Positions 1-8,492 are shown, numbered from the stretch's first letter. The stretch: 64,000 nt of DNA from Aminobacter aminovorans (GCF_900445235.1 NZ_UFSM01000001.1:124001-188000); one strand, 5' to 3'. Notes: generated from the letters alone by a model not told the origin. Numbers and translations are program-made.

Positions 1-1107
1 AGATCGTGGACTGACACTGGCGAAGATGCCCTGGATCGTCGGCCGGAACATGTTTTCCAGCGCGCCGGCGAACAGGATCACCAAGCCCTGGATGATGACG
101 ATCATGTCGCGGGAGATGTTCGGCATCTCGAAGGCGAGCTCGGCGCCGCCCTGGTAGAGCATGCCGAACAGGATCGCCGCCGGCACGATGCCGGCTGGAT
201 GCGAGCGGCCCATCAGCGCCACCGCGATGCCGACAAAACCGGCGCCGGAAACGAAATCGAGCGGTACATTGTGCTGGTCGCCCATGATCGGGTTGAGCGC
301 CATCATGCCGGCGAGCGCGCCCGAAATCAGCATGGTGACGATGATGATGCGGGTTTCCGAAATGCCGGCGTAACGCGCGGCCTTCGAGCTGAAGCCGAAG
401 GTGCGGATCTCGTAGCCGAGCTTGGTGCGCCAGATCAGCACCCAGACCAGGAAGGCCATGACCAGCGCCAAAAGGAACGAGATGTTGAGCGGCGCCGACG
501 GCCTGACCTTGAGGCCGAACTCGGCGAGCAGCCAGCCGAGCTTGGGCAGTTGCCCGCCCTCGAGGAACTGGCGCGTCTGCGGCGCCATCGAACCCGCCGG
601 CTTCAAGACGTTGACCAGCATGTAGACCATCACCGAAGCGGCGATGAAGTTGAACATGATGGTGGTGATGACGATGTGCGAGCCGCGCTTGGCCTGTAGA
701 TAGGCCGGGATCAGTGCCCACAAAGCGCCAAACAGCGCCGAGGCGATGATCGCCATCGGAAACACGACCCACCATGGCAGCGTGCTGTCGAAGGCCAGGA
801 CAACGATGGCGATGCCGAGGCCGGCGATATAGGCTTGGCCCTCCCCGCCGATATTGAACAGGCCGCAGTGGAAGGCGACCGCGACGGCCAAGCCGGTGAA
901 GATGAAATTGGTGGCGTAAAACAGCGTGTAGGCGAGGCCCTGGCCGCTGCCGAAGGCGCCCTCGACGAGAATGACAGCTGCGCGCAGAGGATTCTCACCG
1001 ACGAGCAGCACGACGAGGCCGGCGACGACGAAGGCGACGAGCAGGTTGATGAGGGGAATGAGCCCGTAATCGGCCCATGCCGGAAGTTTTGCGTAAGGCG
1101 TGCTCAT
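1..1107 (-). CDS. BMP/nucleoside-type ABC transporter permease (3' end outside window)
   Basis: Inner-membrane permease of the branched-chain-amino-acid-permease superfamily, the type paired with BMP lipoproteins for nucleoside or purine uptake (YufP/NupP-like). The frame begins at ATG 1105-1107 with MSTPYAKLPAWADYGLIPLI and stays open for 369 codons to the first base of the window, so the stop lies just outside. Long hydrophobic segments alternate with short loops, and the family motif FNIGGEGQAYIAGLG is present near residue 85. It overlaps the upstream ATPase gene by ATGA, so translation is coupled. Family assignment is firm; the transported compound is not determined by the sequence. Confidence 0.88.
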   Translation of the reverse strand, partial: MSTPYAKLPAWADYGLIPLINLLVAFVVAGLVVLLVGENPLRAAVILVEGAFGSGQGLAYTLFYATNFIFTGLAVAVAFHCGLFNIGGEGQAYIAGLGIAIVVLAFDSTLPWWVVFPMAIIASALFGALWALIPAYLQAKRGSHIVITTIMFNFIAASVMVYMLVNVLKPAGSMAPQTRQFLEGGQLPKLGWLLAEFGLKVRPSAPLNISFLLALVMAFLVWVLIWRTKLGYEIRTFGFSSKAARYAGISETRIIIVTMLISGALAGMMALNPIMGDQHNVPLDFVSGAGFVGIAVALMGRSHPAGIVPAAILFGMLYQGGAELAFEMPNISRDMIVIIQGLVILFAGALENMFRPTIQGIFASVSPRS

Positions 1108-2636
1108 TCGGCGGCCTCCTTGTGTTCGACGCCTGCCATCAGAAGCCCGAGCTCGCCTTCGCCCGTTTCGGGCCCGCGCTCGCCGACGACGCGGCCGGCG
1201 AACATCACCAGGATACGGTCGGATAGCGAGCGGATCTCGTCGAGCTCGACCGAGACCAGCAGAACCGCCTTGCCCTGGTCACGCATGGCGATCAGGCGCT
1301 TGTGGATGAATTCGATGGCGCCGACATCGACGCCGCGGGTCGGCTGGCCGACGATCAGCACCCCGGGGTCCTGTTCGATCTCGCGCGCGAGCACAATCTT
1401 CTGCTGGTTGCCGCCGGAAAAATTGGCGGTCTTGAGCCGCGGATTGGCCGGGCGGATGTCATATTTCTCGATCTTTTCCTGCGCGTCCTTCTGGATCGCA
1501 TCGAGATTGAGGAAGGGGCCTTTGAGATATTGCGGCTTGTCGTGATAGCCGAGGATCGAGTTCTCGCTTTCGTCGAAGGCGAGCACCAGGCCGACATGGT
1601 GCCGGTCCTCCGGCACGTGAGCGAGACCGCGGTCGCGCAATTCGCCGGGATCGGCCTGGCCGGTCAGGTCGATCGGCTTGCCGTCGAGCATGACGGTGCC
1701 CGAAACCGCCTTGCGGATGCCGGACACGGCTTCCATCAGCTCCGACTGGCCGTTGCCGGCGACACCGGCGATGCCGACGATCTCGCCAGCGCGGATGTCG
1801 AAGGAAACGTCGTCGACCATGGTGACGCCGCGCGAATCCTTGACGGTCAGGTTCTTGACCGCGAGCTTGACGGCACCGGGCTTGGCCTCGCCCTTTTCGA
1901 CGCGCAACAGCACGCGGCGGCCGACCATCAGCTCGGCCAATTCCTCGACGGTGGTTTCGCTTGTCTTGCGGGTCGCCACCATCGTTCCCTGGCGCATGAC
2001 CGAGACATTGTCGGTGATCGCCATGATCTCGCGCAGCTTATGAGTGATCAGAACCACCGTCTTGCCCTGCTCCTTCAGCTGCTGGAGGATGCGGAACAGG
2101 TGATCGGCTTCGGCGGGCGTCAAGACGCCGGTTGGCTCGTCGAGAATGAGGATTTCGGCGCCGCGATAGAGCGCCTTGAGGATTTCGACACGCTGCTGCA
2201 GGCCGACCGGCAGCTCTTCGATGAGTGCATCGGGATCGACCTCGAGGCCATATTCCTGCTCCAGTCGACGCAACTCCGAACGCGCCTTGGAAATCGAGTT
2301 CTTGAGCAGAGCCTCGCCTTCGGCGCCGAGGATGATGTTTTCCAGCACCGAGAAATTCTCGACCAGCATAAAATGCTGGTGGACCATGCCGATGCCGGCG
2401 GCGATGGCGTCGTTGGGCGTCTTGATGCTGGTCGGCTTGCCGTTGACGCGGATTTCGCCGCTGTCGGCCTGGTAGAAGCCGTAGAGAATCGACATCAGCG
2501 TCGACTTGCCGGCGCCGTTTTCACCGATGATGCCGTGAATGGTGCCACGCGGTATTTCGAGCGCGATGTCGCGGTTGGCGCGGACAGCACCAAAACTCTT
2601 GTTGATGCCGATCAGTTCGATAGCTGCTTCCGCCAT
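1104..2636 (-). CDS. BMP/nucleoside-type ABC transporter, double ATP-binding protein
   Basis: ATPase subunit with two fused nucleotide-binding domains, about 510 aa, as in sugar and nucleoside importers (YufO/NupO, MglA-like). First domain: Walker A GENGAGKST, Q-loop GMVHQHFMLV, Walker B ILILDEPTGVLTP. Second domain: degenerate Walker A GVAGNGQSEL, intact signature FSGGNQQK, and Walker B VLIVGQPTRG with Gln for the usual Asp/Glu region, normal for the weakly hydrolytic half. A longer frame exists upstream, but ATG 2634-2636 is preferred because GAGGTGGGA lies 6-8 bases before it and the protein then starts MAEAAIELIGINKSFG. It drives the permease that overlaps its 3' end; the substrate-binding protein is at 3506-4495. 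Confidence 0.92.
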   Translation of the reverse strand: MAEAAIELIGINKSFGAVRANRDIALEIPRGTIHGIIGENGAGKSTLMSILYGFYQADSGEIRVNGKPTSIKTPNDAIAAGIGMVHQHFMLVENFSVLENIILGAEGEALLKNSISKARSELRRLEQEYGLEVDPDALIEELPVGLQQRVEILKALYRGAEILILDEPTGVLTPAEADHLFRILQQLKEQGKTVVLITHKLREIMAITDNVSVMRQGTMVATRKTSETTVEELAELMVGRRVLLRVEKGEAKPGAVKLAVKNLTVKDSRGVTMVDDVSFDIRAGEIVGIAGVAGNGQSELMEAVSGIRKAVSGTVMLDGKPIDLTGQADPGELRDRGLAHVPEDRHHVGLVLAFDESENSILGYHDKPQYLKGPFLNLDAIQKDAQEKIEKYDIRPANPRLKTANFSGGNQQKIVLAREIEQDPGVLIVGQPTRGVDVGAIEFIHKRLIAMRDQGKAVLLVSVELDEIRSLSDRILVMFAGRVVGERGPETGEGELGLLMAGVEHKEAAE

Positions 2637-2803
2637 ACGACCGTCCCACCTCAGGTTTCTTATGTTCTTGTTATGGCTTGCCGAAAGAGCTAGCACGCCG
2701 ATACTGCCCTGCCAATCGGCTGGCCTTGCTGCCCCATGGAATTGACCGACCCATGGCCAATTTCGACGCGACGACCGATATGACGGCCCAATGAGGATCG
2801 CCC

Positions 2804-3013
2804 ATGACCACGCCCGATGACCGGCTGACGACGCTGGAAATACGCGCTGCCGAACAGGAGCATACGATCGAGGAACTTTCCGGCCAGATCGCCGAACAGT
2901 GGAAGACCATCGAGCGGATGCAGAAGAAGCTCGACGCCCTTGCCGAGCGCTTCCTGATGCTCGAGGAGCAGACGGCGCCGGATACGCCGGTGACCAAGCC
3001 GCCCCACTGGTGA
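2804..3013 (+). CDS. slyX: SlyX-like protein
   Basis: Small 69-aa coiled-coil protein of the SlyX family. It has a heptad-rich helix through most of its length (LTTLEIRAAEQEHTIEELSG and on) and the family C-terminal tail ending PPHW. GAGGA lies 7 bases before ATG 2804. The gene sits alone on the plus strand between two minus-strand genes of the BMP transporter locus. SlyX has no agreed biochemical function; the name comes from lysis suppression genetics in E. coli. The family call is confident, the role is not. Confidence 0.85.
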   Translation: MTTPDDRLTTLEIRAAEQEHTIEELSGQIAEQWKTIERMQKKLDALAERFLMLEEQTAPDTPVTKPPHW

Positions 3014-3050
3014 ACCCAACTTTCCGATCAAGATCCAGACTGCCGAGGGT

Positions 3051-3422
3051 TCAGGCCAGACCGGCCGCGTCGGATGGCTGCCACAGCTCGATCGGATTGC
3101 CCTCGGGGTCATGAATCCGACAGAACCGGCCGACTTCCGAGTCCCATTCCGCTCGCGTCTCCACCGCGATACCGGCTGCCTTCAGGTCGGACATAGCGGC
3201 ATCGAGGTCGTCGACGCGCAGATTGATCAACCACTGTTGCTCCGGGCGGCCGAAATATTCTGTGTCCTGGCTGAACGGCGTCAGGATCGTCGGCCCCGCC
3301 TGCTGTTTCCAGACCGTGCGCGAAATGTCCGAGATGCCGAGGTGCTTTTCATACCAGCCAGCGAGTGCCTGGGGGTCATTGGCGCGAAAGAAGAAGCCGC
3401 CAATTCCGGTCACGGTGAACAT
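3051..3422 (-). CDS. VOC-superfamily (glyoxalase/bleomycin-resistance fold) protein
   Basis: 123-aa single-domain vicinal-oxygen-chelate protein. Two beta-alpha-beta-beta-beta modules are recognisable: the first begins VTGIGGFFFRANDPQALAGW, and the second contains LINLRVDDLDAAMSDLKAAG and ends with the family signature HDPEGNPIELWQP, whose Glu is a metal ligand in this fold. The classical first-strand His is replaced in GGFFFRA, so metal binding is uncertain. I chose ATG 3420-3422; an in-frame GTG at 3447-3449 would add nine residues and neither start has a strong ribosome site. It probably acts on a small metabolite; reaction unknown. Confidence 0.82.
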   Translation of the reverse strand: MFTVTGIGGFFFRANDPQALAGWYEKHLGISDISRTVWKQQAGPTILTPFSQDTEYFGRPEQQWLINLRVDDLDAAMSDLKAAGIAVETRAEWDSEVGRFCRIHDPEGNPIELWQPSDAAGLA

Positions 3423-3455
3423 TGACTGCCGTCCCAAAGACTGAGCCACAATGAC

Positions 3456-3486
3456 CCACGCCGCCGGACGATGCCCGGCGGCGTGG
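3456..3486 (-). terminator. Hairpin after the BMP substrate-binding gene
   Basis: A perfect 12-bp inverted repeat (arms CCACGCCGCCGG and its complement at 3456-3467 and 3475-3486) with a 7-base loop begins 20 bases past the stop of the BMP gene. No good U-tract follows on the minus strand, so it may terminate inefficiently or protect the mRNA end of the abundant binding-protein transcript. Confidence 0.55.
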
Positions 3487-3505
3487 ATTTGATCAGCCTA
3501 ACCGA

Positions 3506-4495
3506 TCAATAGGGGCACTTGTCGTCCGAGGTGTAGTCATGCACCTGGATGGTGCCGGCGATGATGTCGGCCTTGGCCTTTTCGACCGCTGCCTTCATCT
3601 CGTCGGTGACGAGCGCCTTGTTGTTGTCGTCCATGGCGTAGTCGACGCCACCTTCCTTGAGGCCGAGATTGTTGATGCCGCCTTCGAACTTGTCGTTCTT
3701 GGCATCCATGAAGGCGTTGTAGACGGCGACGTCGACGCGCTTAAGCATCGAGGTCAGCACCTTGCCCGGCTGCAGGCCGTTCTGGTTGGAATCGACGCCG
3801 ATGCCGAGCTTGCCGCCGTCGGCAGCAGCCTGGAGCACGCCGACGCCGGTGCCGCCGGCTGCTGCGTAGATGACGTCAGCACCCTGCGAGATCTGGGTCT
3901 TGGTGATTTCGCCACCCTTGGTCGGGTCGTTCCAGGCAGCAGGCGTGTCGCCGGTCATGTTCTGGATGACTTCGGTCGCGCCGGCAGCCTTGGCGCCGCC
4001 GACATAACCGCAGCCGAACTTGCGGATCAGCGGAACGTCCATGCCGCCGACAAAGCCGACCTTCTTGGTCTGGGAGGCAAGGGCAGCCATGACGCCGACG
4101 AGGTAGGAGCCTTCGTGCTCCTTGAACACGATCGACTTCACATTGGGCTTCTCGACAACCATGTCGATGATGGCGAACTTGAGGTCGGGATAGTCGGCAG
4201 CGACCTTGGCAAGCGCCTCGGACCATGCAAATCCGGCCATGACGATCGGATTGCGGCCATCCTCGGCGAAGCGGCGCAATGCCTGGTCACGCTGCGAGGC
4301 GTTGGAGACTTCGAACTCGACATAAGCAATGCCGGTCTCGGCCTTGAACTTCTCGGCGCCGTTGAAGGACGCTTCGTTGAACGACTTGTCGAACTTGCCA
4401 CCGAGATCGTAGAGCAGCGCCGGCTGAACATCAGCAGCGAACGCCGGAAGGCACATGGCGGTAGCCGCCAGAAGGCCGAGGACGATACGTTTCAT
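3506..4495 (-). CDS. BMP-family ABC transporter substrate-binding protein
   Basis: Periplasmic binding protein, 329 aa, of the basic membrane protein (BMP/PnrA-like) family that binds nucleosides or purines. It starts at ATG 4493-4495 with a clear signal peptide (MKRIVLGLLAATAMCLPAFA, cleavage after AFA) and an AGGGTG ribosome site. The family hallmark GKFDKSFNEASFNGAEKF follows at about residues 30-50, with GGMDVPLIRKFGCGYVGGAK and GVDSNQNG further on. The upstream in-frame extension is rejected because it would bury the signal peptide. It serves the ATPase and permease at 1-2636 although two unrelated genes lie between. Exact ligand unknown. Confidence 0.92.
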   Translation of the reverse strand: MKRIVLGLLAATAMCLPAFAADVQPALLYDLGGKFDKSFNEASFNGAEKFKAETGIAYVEFEVSNASQRDQALRRFAEDGRNPIVMAGFAWSEALAKVAADYPDLKFAIIDMVVEKPNVKSIVFKEHEGSYLVGVMAALASQTKKVGFVGGMDVPLIRKFGCGYVGGAKAAGATEVIQNMTGDTPAAWNDPTKGGEITKTQISQGADVIYAAAGGTGVGVLQAAADGGKLGIGVDSNQNGLQPGKVLTSMLKRVDVAVYNAFMDAKNDKFEGGINNLGLKEGGVDYAMDDNNKALVTDEMKAAVEKAKADIIAGTIQVHDYTSDDKCPY

Positions 4496-4689
4496 GTGAT
4501 CCACACCCTGTCGGTTGTCTTTTTTGCAATCGCCGCGCGAGCCGTTCCTCCGGCTGCCGCATGGCGTATGGCGAGGATCTCTCCCCCCGCACATGGCCAT
4601 ATCTTGCACGGGCCAAGACAAAATTCACGCGGAATCTTGACCTTTTGGAAAAATGCACAGGCGTTGCAAATGGCCTGTGAAACGAATGT

Positions 4690-5355
4690 CTAAACGGCGG
4701 CCTTCTCGGGGATTACGCAAGCAACGCCGGTGCCCTTCAGGCCACAATAGCCATGAGGATTCTTGGCCAGGTATTGCTGGTGATCGTCTTCGGCGAAGTA
4801 GAACTGAGGTGCCGTGGCGATCTCGGTGGTGATCTTTTCGCGGCCGGCAGCCTTTAGCGCTGACTGATAGGCATCACGCGAAGCGCTCGCCTCTGCCTGC
4901 TGGGCATCGGAGAAGGCGTAGATCGCCGAGCGGTAGGTGGTGCCGACGTCGTTGCCCTGGCGCATGCCCTGGGTCGGGTCGTGGCTCTCCCAGAAGATCT
5001 GCAGCAGTTCACCGAAGCTAACCTGCGTCGGGTCGAACACGACGAGCACCACTTCGGCATGGCCTGTGAGCCCGGTGCAGGTCTCCTGGTAAGTCGGATT
5101 GGGCGTCAGGCCACCGGCATAGCCGACAGCCGTCACCCACACGCCCGGCGTCTGCCAGAACAGGCGCTCGGCACCCCAGAAGCAGCCGAGACCAAACAGC
5201 ACCTGCTCGAAGCCTTCGGGATATGGTGCCTTGAGCGGGCGCCTGGAGACGTAATGCTTGGAGGCGGTCGGGATGGCCCGCTCGCGGCCGGGCAGCGCTT
5301 CAGCAGGGGTCGGAAGCTTGAGCTTCTTGTTCAGCATGTCACTCAGGAAAAACAT
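4690..5355 (-). CDS. msrA: Peptide-methionine (S)-S-oxide reductase MsrA
   Basis: Repairs S-sulfoxides of methionine in proteins using thioredoxin-supplied electrons. The 221-aa protein carries the catalytic motif [13 protein letters not shown] (nucleophilic Cys at about residue 58), VGYAGG, HAEVV, and the C-terminal resolving region [12 protein letters not shown]. Length and N-terminal extension [20 protein letters not shown] match the longer alphaproteobacterial MsrA form. It is a single gene; the 194 bases after it hold the promoter region of the BMP binding-protein gene. Confidence 0.96.
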   Translation of the reverse strand: MFFLSDMLNKKLKLPTPAEALPGRERAIPTASKHYVSRRPLKAPYPEGFEQVLFGLGCFWGAERLFWQTPGVWVTAVGYAGGLTPNPTYQETCTGLTGHAEVVLVVFDPTQVSFGELLQIFWESHDPTQGMRQGNDVGTTYRSAIYAFSDAQQAEASASRDAYQSALKAAGREKITTEIATAPQFYFAEDDHQQYLAKNPHGYCGLKGTGVACVIPEKAAV

Positions 5356-5400
5356 CTGCCTTCTTTCCTTGTCCTTGCGCCGAACAATGTTGCCGTGGCG

Positions 5401-5721
5401 TCAGACCTCGGCGGTGAAGCGGCCCGGGCGACGCCGATGACCTATCGCGTAGAGCAGAAAGGCAAGGACGGCGAAGACCGCGAAGCCCGGCTGGTTGAGC
5501 ACCGGCACGACGACGCTGTCCCAAACGGCTGGTCCGGTCTTTTCGCGCACGAATGTTTCGGTTGCCGCCAATGTGGTGGGCGAGGCCGTCGACCAGCTGG
5601 TGTCGAGCGGGGTCATGACCAACCGCGACACCGCGACGGTGCGGGTGGCGTCGAGCACGGCCATGATGACGGCGACCGAGAGCGCGATTGCGGCGGCAAG
5701 ACGGAACACGAAGCGGATCAT
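5401..5721 (-). CDS. Small inner-membrane protein, unknown function
   Basis: 106-aa protein starting at ATG 5719-5721 (AGGA seven bases upstream). It has two predicted membrane segments, residues about 5-24 (FRLAAAIALSVAVIMAVLDA) and 78-98 (QPGFAVFAVLAFLLYAIG), separated by a polar loop of some 50 residues rich in Thr and Ser, and ends in a basic tail HRRRPGRFTAEV. I do not recognise a named family. It precedes msrA on the same strand with a 45-base gap and may be cotranscribed. Confidence 0.7.
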   Translation of the reverse strand: MIRFVFRLAAAIALSVAVIMAVLDATRTVAVSRLVMTPLDTSWSTASPTTLAATETFVREKTGPAVWDSVVVPVLNQPGFAVFAVLAFLLYAIGHRRRPGRFTAEV

Positions 5722-5791
5722 CTGCGGTCCTGAATATCGGTTTCGAACGAGAAATAGGCCGCGTGAGGGACGGGCGCAATCGCCGACACGG

Positions 5792-6505
5792 CTAATTGAC
5801 AGGCGTTTGCGGCCGGCCTGCTGGCTTCTGCTTGCGACGATTGACCCGCCAGACCGCGAAGATGCCGCCGGCAACAGCGCCGACAATGAGACCGCCAAGG
5901 CCAAGCAGCACCACGAAATAGCCGCAGGCGCCTTCGAAGCAGCTCATGTCGGTGATCTCGGAAATCGCCGAGCCAACCGCGAGCCCGAGACCGGCGCCGA
6001 GTGCCGCACCGACAATGACGCCGATGATGGCGGCAACCACCGAGACCAGCAGCCGCGGCCGCTCGCGCTCGGCGTTGCTCAACAAGGCGCTCGGTTGTCC
6101 CCGCCGGCCAACCAGCCAGATCATGGCAAGCCCGATCACTATCTCGCCGCCGTCCCAAGCGAGACCGACGAGGCCGAAGGCGAAGTCGGGCATGACAAGA
6201 ATATAAATCTGCTTGAGGACGAGGAAGACGATGATCGTCCACTGCCAGATGGTGAAGTTGCGCGGGAAGCGAACATCGCGGTTGTAGGCAAGGACAAGCA
6301 GGTGGACGCCCCAGGCGATCGTCACCGCGCTGAAGGCGACCGAGGCATAAATCAGCCAGGTGACCGCCGCCGGCATCGAGAAATCCAGCATGATGGCGGT
6401 GCTGGCGTCGATGCCGCGCGCGCTCAGTGCCATGACGAGGCACAGCCAGGCCACCGGCAGCCAGCGCCAGATGTCCCAACCGGACGGTTCGTTCTCGGCC
6501 GACAT
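5792..6505 (-). CDS. Polytopic membrane protein, unknown function
   Basis: 237-aa protein starting at ATG 6503-6505, preceded by GGGGAGATTCG; the in-frame extension upstream is rejected for lack of a ribosome site. Five or six hydrophobic segments: near residues 15-33, 42-62, 76-95, 100-125, then a Gly/Ala-rich pair after residue 150 (VVAAIIGVIVGAALGAGLGL and GLGGLIVGAVAGGIFAVW), resembling glycine-zipper transmembrane helices. Two Cys bracket a short loop (SCFEGACGY). No family recognised. Confidence 0.7.
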   Translation of the reverse strand: MSAENEPSGWDIWRWLPVAWLCLVMALSARGIDASTAIMLDFSMPAAVTWLIYASVAFSAVTIAWGVHLLVLAYNRDVRFPRNFTIWQWTIIVFLVLKQIYILVMPDFAFGLVGLAWDGGEIVIGLAMIWLVGRRGQPSALLSNAERERPRLLVSVVAAIIGVIVGAALGAGLGLAVGSAISEITDMSCFEGACGYFVVLLGLGGLIVGAVAGGIFAVWRVNRRKQKPAGRPQTPVN

Positions 6506-6848
6506 CGAATCTCCCCTGCCCCTGGAGGCACTTTGTGACAGAGCGCCGGGCAGTTGCAAGGAGGGTAACCGTAGCATAGGCAACCCGCCCGTCGGCCGCT
6601 GCCCGCCACGTTGCCGGCTCAGTATGCCGCCACGATCATTTGCCCGATAACATTTGCCACGTCAGCGCTTGGCAAGCGGCGCAGGATCGACTAGATGAGC
6701 CCCGCAGCCGAACGCTAACGTGTTCGGCGGCAGGCGATGGGTGCCCGGCAGGTTGACTGCACCCGAATGACGGCTTTGAGCCGACGCCAAGGAGATGCGT
6801 GCACTCCCAACCGGCCCGGCATAACCAGCCGGCGCACATTGCGCATGC
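6506..6848. other. Intergenic stretch before tRNA-Ser
   Basis: 343 bases with no supportable gene. It should contain the promoter of the leftward membrane-protein gene and of the rightward tRNA gene, but I see no convincing -35/-10 pair or repeat. Confidence 0.5.
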
Positions 6849-6938
6849 GGAGAGGTGGCCGAGTGGTTGAAGGCGCACGCCTGGAAAGTGTGTTTACGGG
6901 AGACCGTAACGCGGGTTCGAATCCCGCTCTCTCCGCCA
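6849..6938 (+). tRNA. tRNA-Ser (anticodon GGA)
   Basis: 90-nt class II tRNA. Acceptor arm GGAGAGG pairs with TCTCTCC before discriminator G and an encoded CCA at 6936-6938. D-loop GGCCGAGTGGTTGAAGG, anticodon loop CTGGAAA (anticodon GGA, reads UCC/UCU), a long variable arm GTTTACGGGAGACCGTAAC as expected for serine, and T-arm GCGGGTTCGAATCCCGC. Confidence 0.97.
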
Positions 6939-6979
6939 GCAGCTTTGACCACCTAGGCCACTGATTTTATATCTATTTC

Positions 6980-7204
6980 TTACTTCTTGACGGATGCGCG
7001 CGCACGAACGGAAGATGGGCCGGCGGCAAGCTCGGTGGCTTCCCTTTCCAACCGCAGAGCGCGCAGGCGCAACGTCTTTTCTTCGCGCTGCTGAACGACC
7101 GCGTCGATCTCCGAGTTGATCCGGTTGCGGGCAAGAGATTGCGACTGCGTCTTGCCGAAGGCTGACTCGGCTTGCTCTCGTGCCTTGCTCTGGGAATCAG
7201 TCAT
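6980..7204 (-). CDS. Small charged helical protein, unknown function (paralogue of 61228-61455)
   Basis: 74 aa from ATG 7202-7204 with AGGGA nine bases upstream. Almost entirely Lys/Arg/Glu/Gln/Ala, predicted to be one or two helices with coiled-coil character, ending in basic VRARASVKK. Its second half (EKTLRLRALRLEREATELAA) lines up with the small protein at 61228-61455 (IKTAKLRELRLAKDEADRAA), and both N-termini share a Gln/Ser/Ala-rich stretch. It lies just past the cspA terminator, so it needs its own promoter in the roughly 45 bases before it or depends on read-through. Function unknown. Confidence 0.7.
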   Translation of the reverse strand: MTDSQSKAREQAESAFGKTQSQSLARNRINSEIDAVVQQREEKTLRLRALRLEREATELAAGPSSVRARASVKK

Positions 7205-7250
7205 GCTTGTTATCCCTACAGTTTCGAAAAGAGGACTGAACGCTGCCAAC

Positions 7251-7277
7251 AAAAAAGCCAGGCAAACTGCCTGGCTT
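7251..7277 (-). terminator. Rho-independent terminator of cspA
   Basis: On the minus strand a perfect 10-bp stem (AAGCCAGGCA / TGCCTGGCTT, 7255-7277) with a 3-base loop runs directly into a T tract (TTTTTTGTTGG). It is 67 bases past the cspA stop. Confidence 0.88.
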
Positions 7278-7322
7278 CTGTAGTCGCTCGCGCCCTGTGA
7301 CGGTGCCAGTACATCCGTGGTC
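7278..7322 (-). other. Conserved 45-nt element ahead of the cspA terminator
   Basis: On the minus strand the transcript reads GACCACGGATGTACTGGC and then 27 more bases before the terminator stem. The same arrangement, GACCACGAATGTACCGGC and exactly 45 bases to a terminator stem, recurs at 60887-60931. It may be the 3' part of a small RNA or a 3'-UTR-derived RNA. Inference only. Confidence 0.4.
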
Positions 7323-7343
7323 ACCGAAGGGCACTAAGACCGG

Positions 7344-7553
7344 TCAGGCCGCCTGCAGCTGGCCGGCAGACATCTTGCCCGACTTGTTGTCGCGCTCCAT
7401 CTCGTAGGCGATCTTCTGGCCTTCGACGATTTCACGCATGCCGGCCCGCTCTACAGCGGAAATATGGACGAACACGTCCGGACCACCGTTGTCAGGCTGG
7501 ATGAAGCCGAAGCCCTTGGTAGCATTGAACCATTTCACTGTGCCAGTGGTCAT
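7344..7553 (-). CDS. cspA: Cold-shock protein (CspA family)
   Basis: 69-aa single cold-shock domain, an RNA chaperone that binds single-stranded nucleic acids. RNP1 KGFGFI (residues 13-18) and RNP2 VFVHI (27-31) are intact, and the N-terminal TGTVKWFNATKGFGFI is canonical. The start at 7553 gives the usual length. A promoter candidate lies around 7702-7728, which implies a 5' leader of roughly 140 nt, in keeping with the long leaders of cold-inducible csp mRNAs; a Rho-independent terminator follows at 7251-7277, so the gene is monocistronic. Confidence 0.96.
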   Translation of the reverse strand: MTTGTVKWFNATKGFGFIQPDNGGPDVFVHISAVERAGMREIVEGQKIAYEMERDNKSGKMSAGQLQAA

Positions 7554-7687
7554 AACAAACCCCTTTCATGGCAATATTCATCGACAGCCAAGCGAGTGCA
7601 CGGCTGTTTTACATCGCGATTTTATTTGAAGGGATGTTCGTTGGCGCACAGCGATTTTGCGCAATAACAAAAATCGAACAAGCAAAT

Positions 7688-7728
7688 ATCGACAGCCGAT
7701 TTTTATATTTATTGGCTGTCGATGTCAA
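7688..7728 (-). promoter_or_regulatory. cspA promoter embedded in a 10-bp inverted repeat
   Basis: Perfect inverted repeat ATCGACAGCC / GGCTGTCGAT (7688-7697 and 7714-7723) around an AT-rich 16-base centre. On the minus strand TTGACA (7728-7723) is followed 15 bases later by TATAAA, or 17 bases later by TAAAAA. The repeat arms therefore flank the -10 region, the geometry of a repressor or bent-DNA site on a sigma-70 promoter. The binding protein is unknown. Confidence 0.6.
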
Positions 7729-7881
7729 CTTTATTATTCTGCCCTCCAGGAGAGACGTTTCTCCGGCTGGAAAAAATCCAGTTACAACCGGGTGCGCGAC
7801 CTTGGTGAGGCCGCCCTCGCGATAGCCGTTCAAACATCAATGCCGGGCGCCGACGCAGCAGTCAGGCCGGGCGAGCCATCG

Positions 7882-8364
7882 CTATTTCAGCAACACGACA
7901 GCCTCGACCTCGAAGAGCATCGGGTCGACCGCGAGCCTGGGAACAGGGATCAGCGTCTGTGCCGGCAGCGTGTCGCCGAACATCTCCTTGACGCTCTCCG
8001 TGAGTACGCCGAGCTTGGACATGTCGTGGTCGACCACGAACACGGTGAGCTTGGCGACCTGATCGGGCTTTGCACCGAGGCTATCGAGGGCGCTGCGCAG
8101 GTTGGCATAGGCTTGCTTCACCTGGACCGCAAATTCGGGCGACAGGCCGCCGCTGGCGTCCTGGCCGCCCTGCCCTGATATATAAGCAAGCCTTGCCCCG
8201 GTGGGAACGATGACCGCCGTGCTGTAGCCGTTCGGCGTCGGGTCGTAGAGATTCTCAGGGTTGACGATGGTCAGCTTGAGATCATTCTCGCTGGCCATCG
8301 TGGTGGTGGGAACTGCCATGGTGATTAGGCCTCCGACAAGCAGATGCTTGATTGTGCGTGACAT
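7882..8364 (-). CDS. Exported RidA-family protein
   Basis: 160 aa from ATG 8362-8364. An N-terminal signal peptide (MSRTIKHLLVGGLITMAVPT, likely cleaved after MAS) precedes a complete YjgF/YER057c/UK114 domain with VPTGARLAYISGQGGQDASG, FAVQVKQAYANLRSALDSLG, VFVVDHD and the C-terminal PRLAVDPMLFEVEAVVLLK. The active-site Arg of true RidA imine deaminases is replaced in the segment LIPVPRLA, though an Arg lies nearby, so deaminase activity is uncertain. Periplasmic location is unusual for RidA. It is divergent from a TetR regulator across a region with a perfect operator-like palindrome, so it is the likely regulatory target. Confidence 0.85.
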   Translation of the reverse strand: MSRTIKHLLVGGLITMAVPTTTMASENDLKLTIVNPENLYDPTPNGYSTAVIVPTGARLAYISGQGGQDASGGLSPEFAVQVKQAYANLRSALDSLGAKPDQVAKLTVFVVDHDMSKLGVLTESVKEMFGDTLPAQTLIPVPRLAVDPMLFEVEAVVLLK

Positions 8365-8471
8365 GATTTTTCTCTTTGGCTCCGCGGCTGGCGAGCAACC
8401 TGCGCTCGCGGCGGCTTGATCGAACTTCAGTCCATCGTCGACACGACTCGTACGATGTGCGATCAATCATA

Positions 8472-8486
8472 TAGTACACTGTACTA
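8472..8486. promoter_or_regulatory. Operator-like palindrome between RidA-like gene and tetR
   Basis: Perfect 15-bp palindrome TAGTACACTGTACTA with a one-base centre, typical in size and symmetry of TetR-family operators. It is 107 bases before the RidA-like start. Confidence 0.6.
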
Positions 8487-8492
8487 GTCAAC

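Noticed and set aside
1302..2693. Long plus-strand frame opposite the BMP ATPase
   Set aside because: Antisense shadow of a clear ABC ATPase; no recognisable domain or ribosome site.
7609..7833. Minus-strand frame of 74 codons in the cspA leader
   Set aside because: Overlaps the cspA promoter and inverted repeat; no family resemblance.
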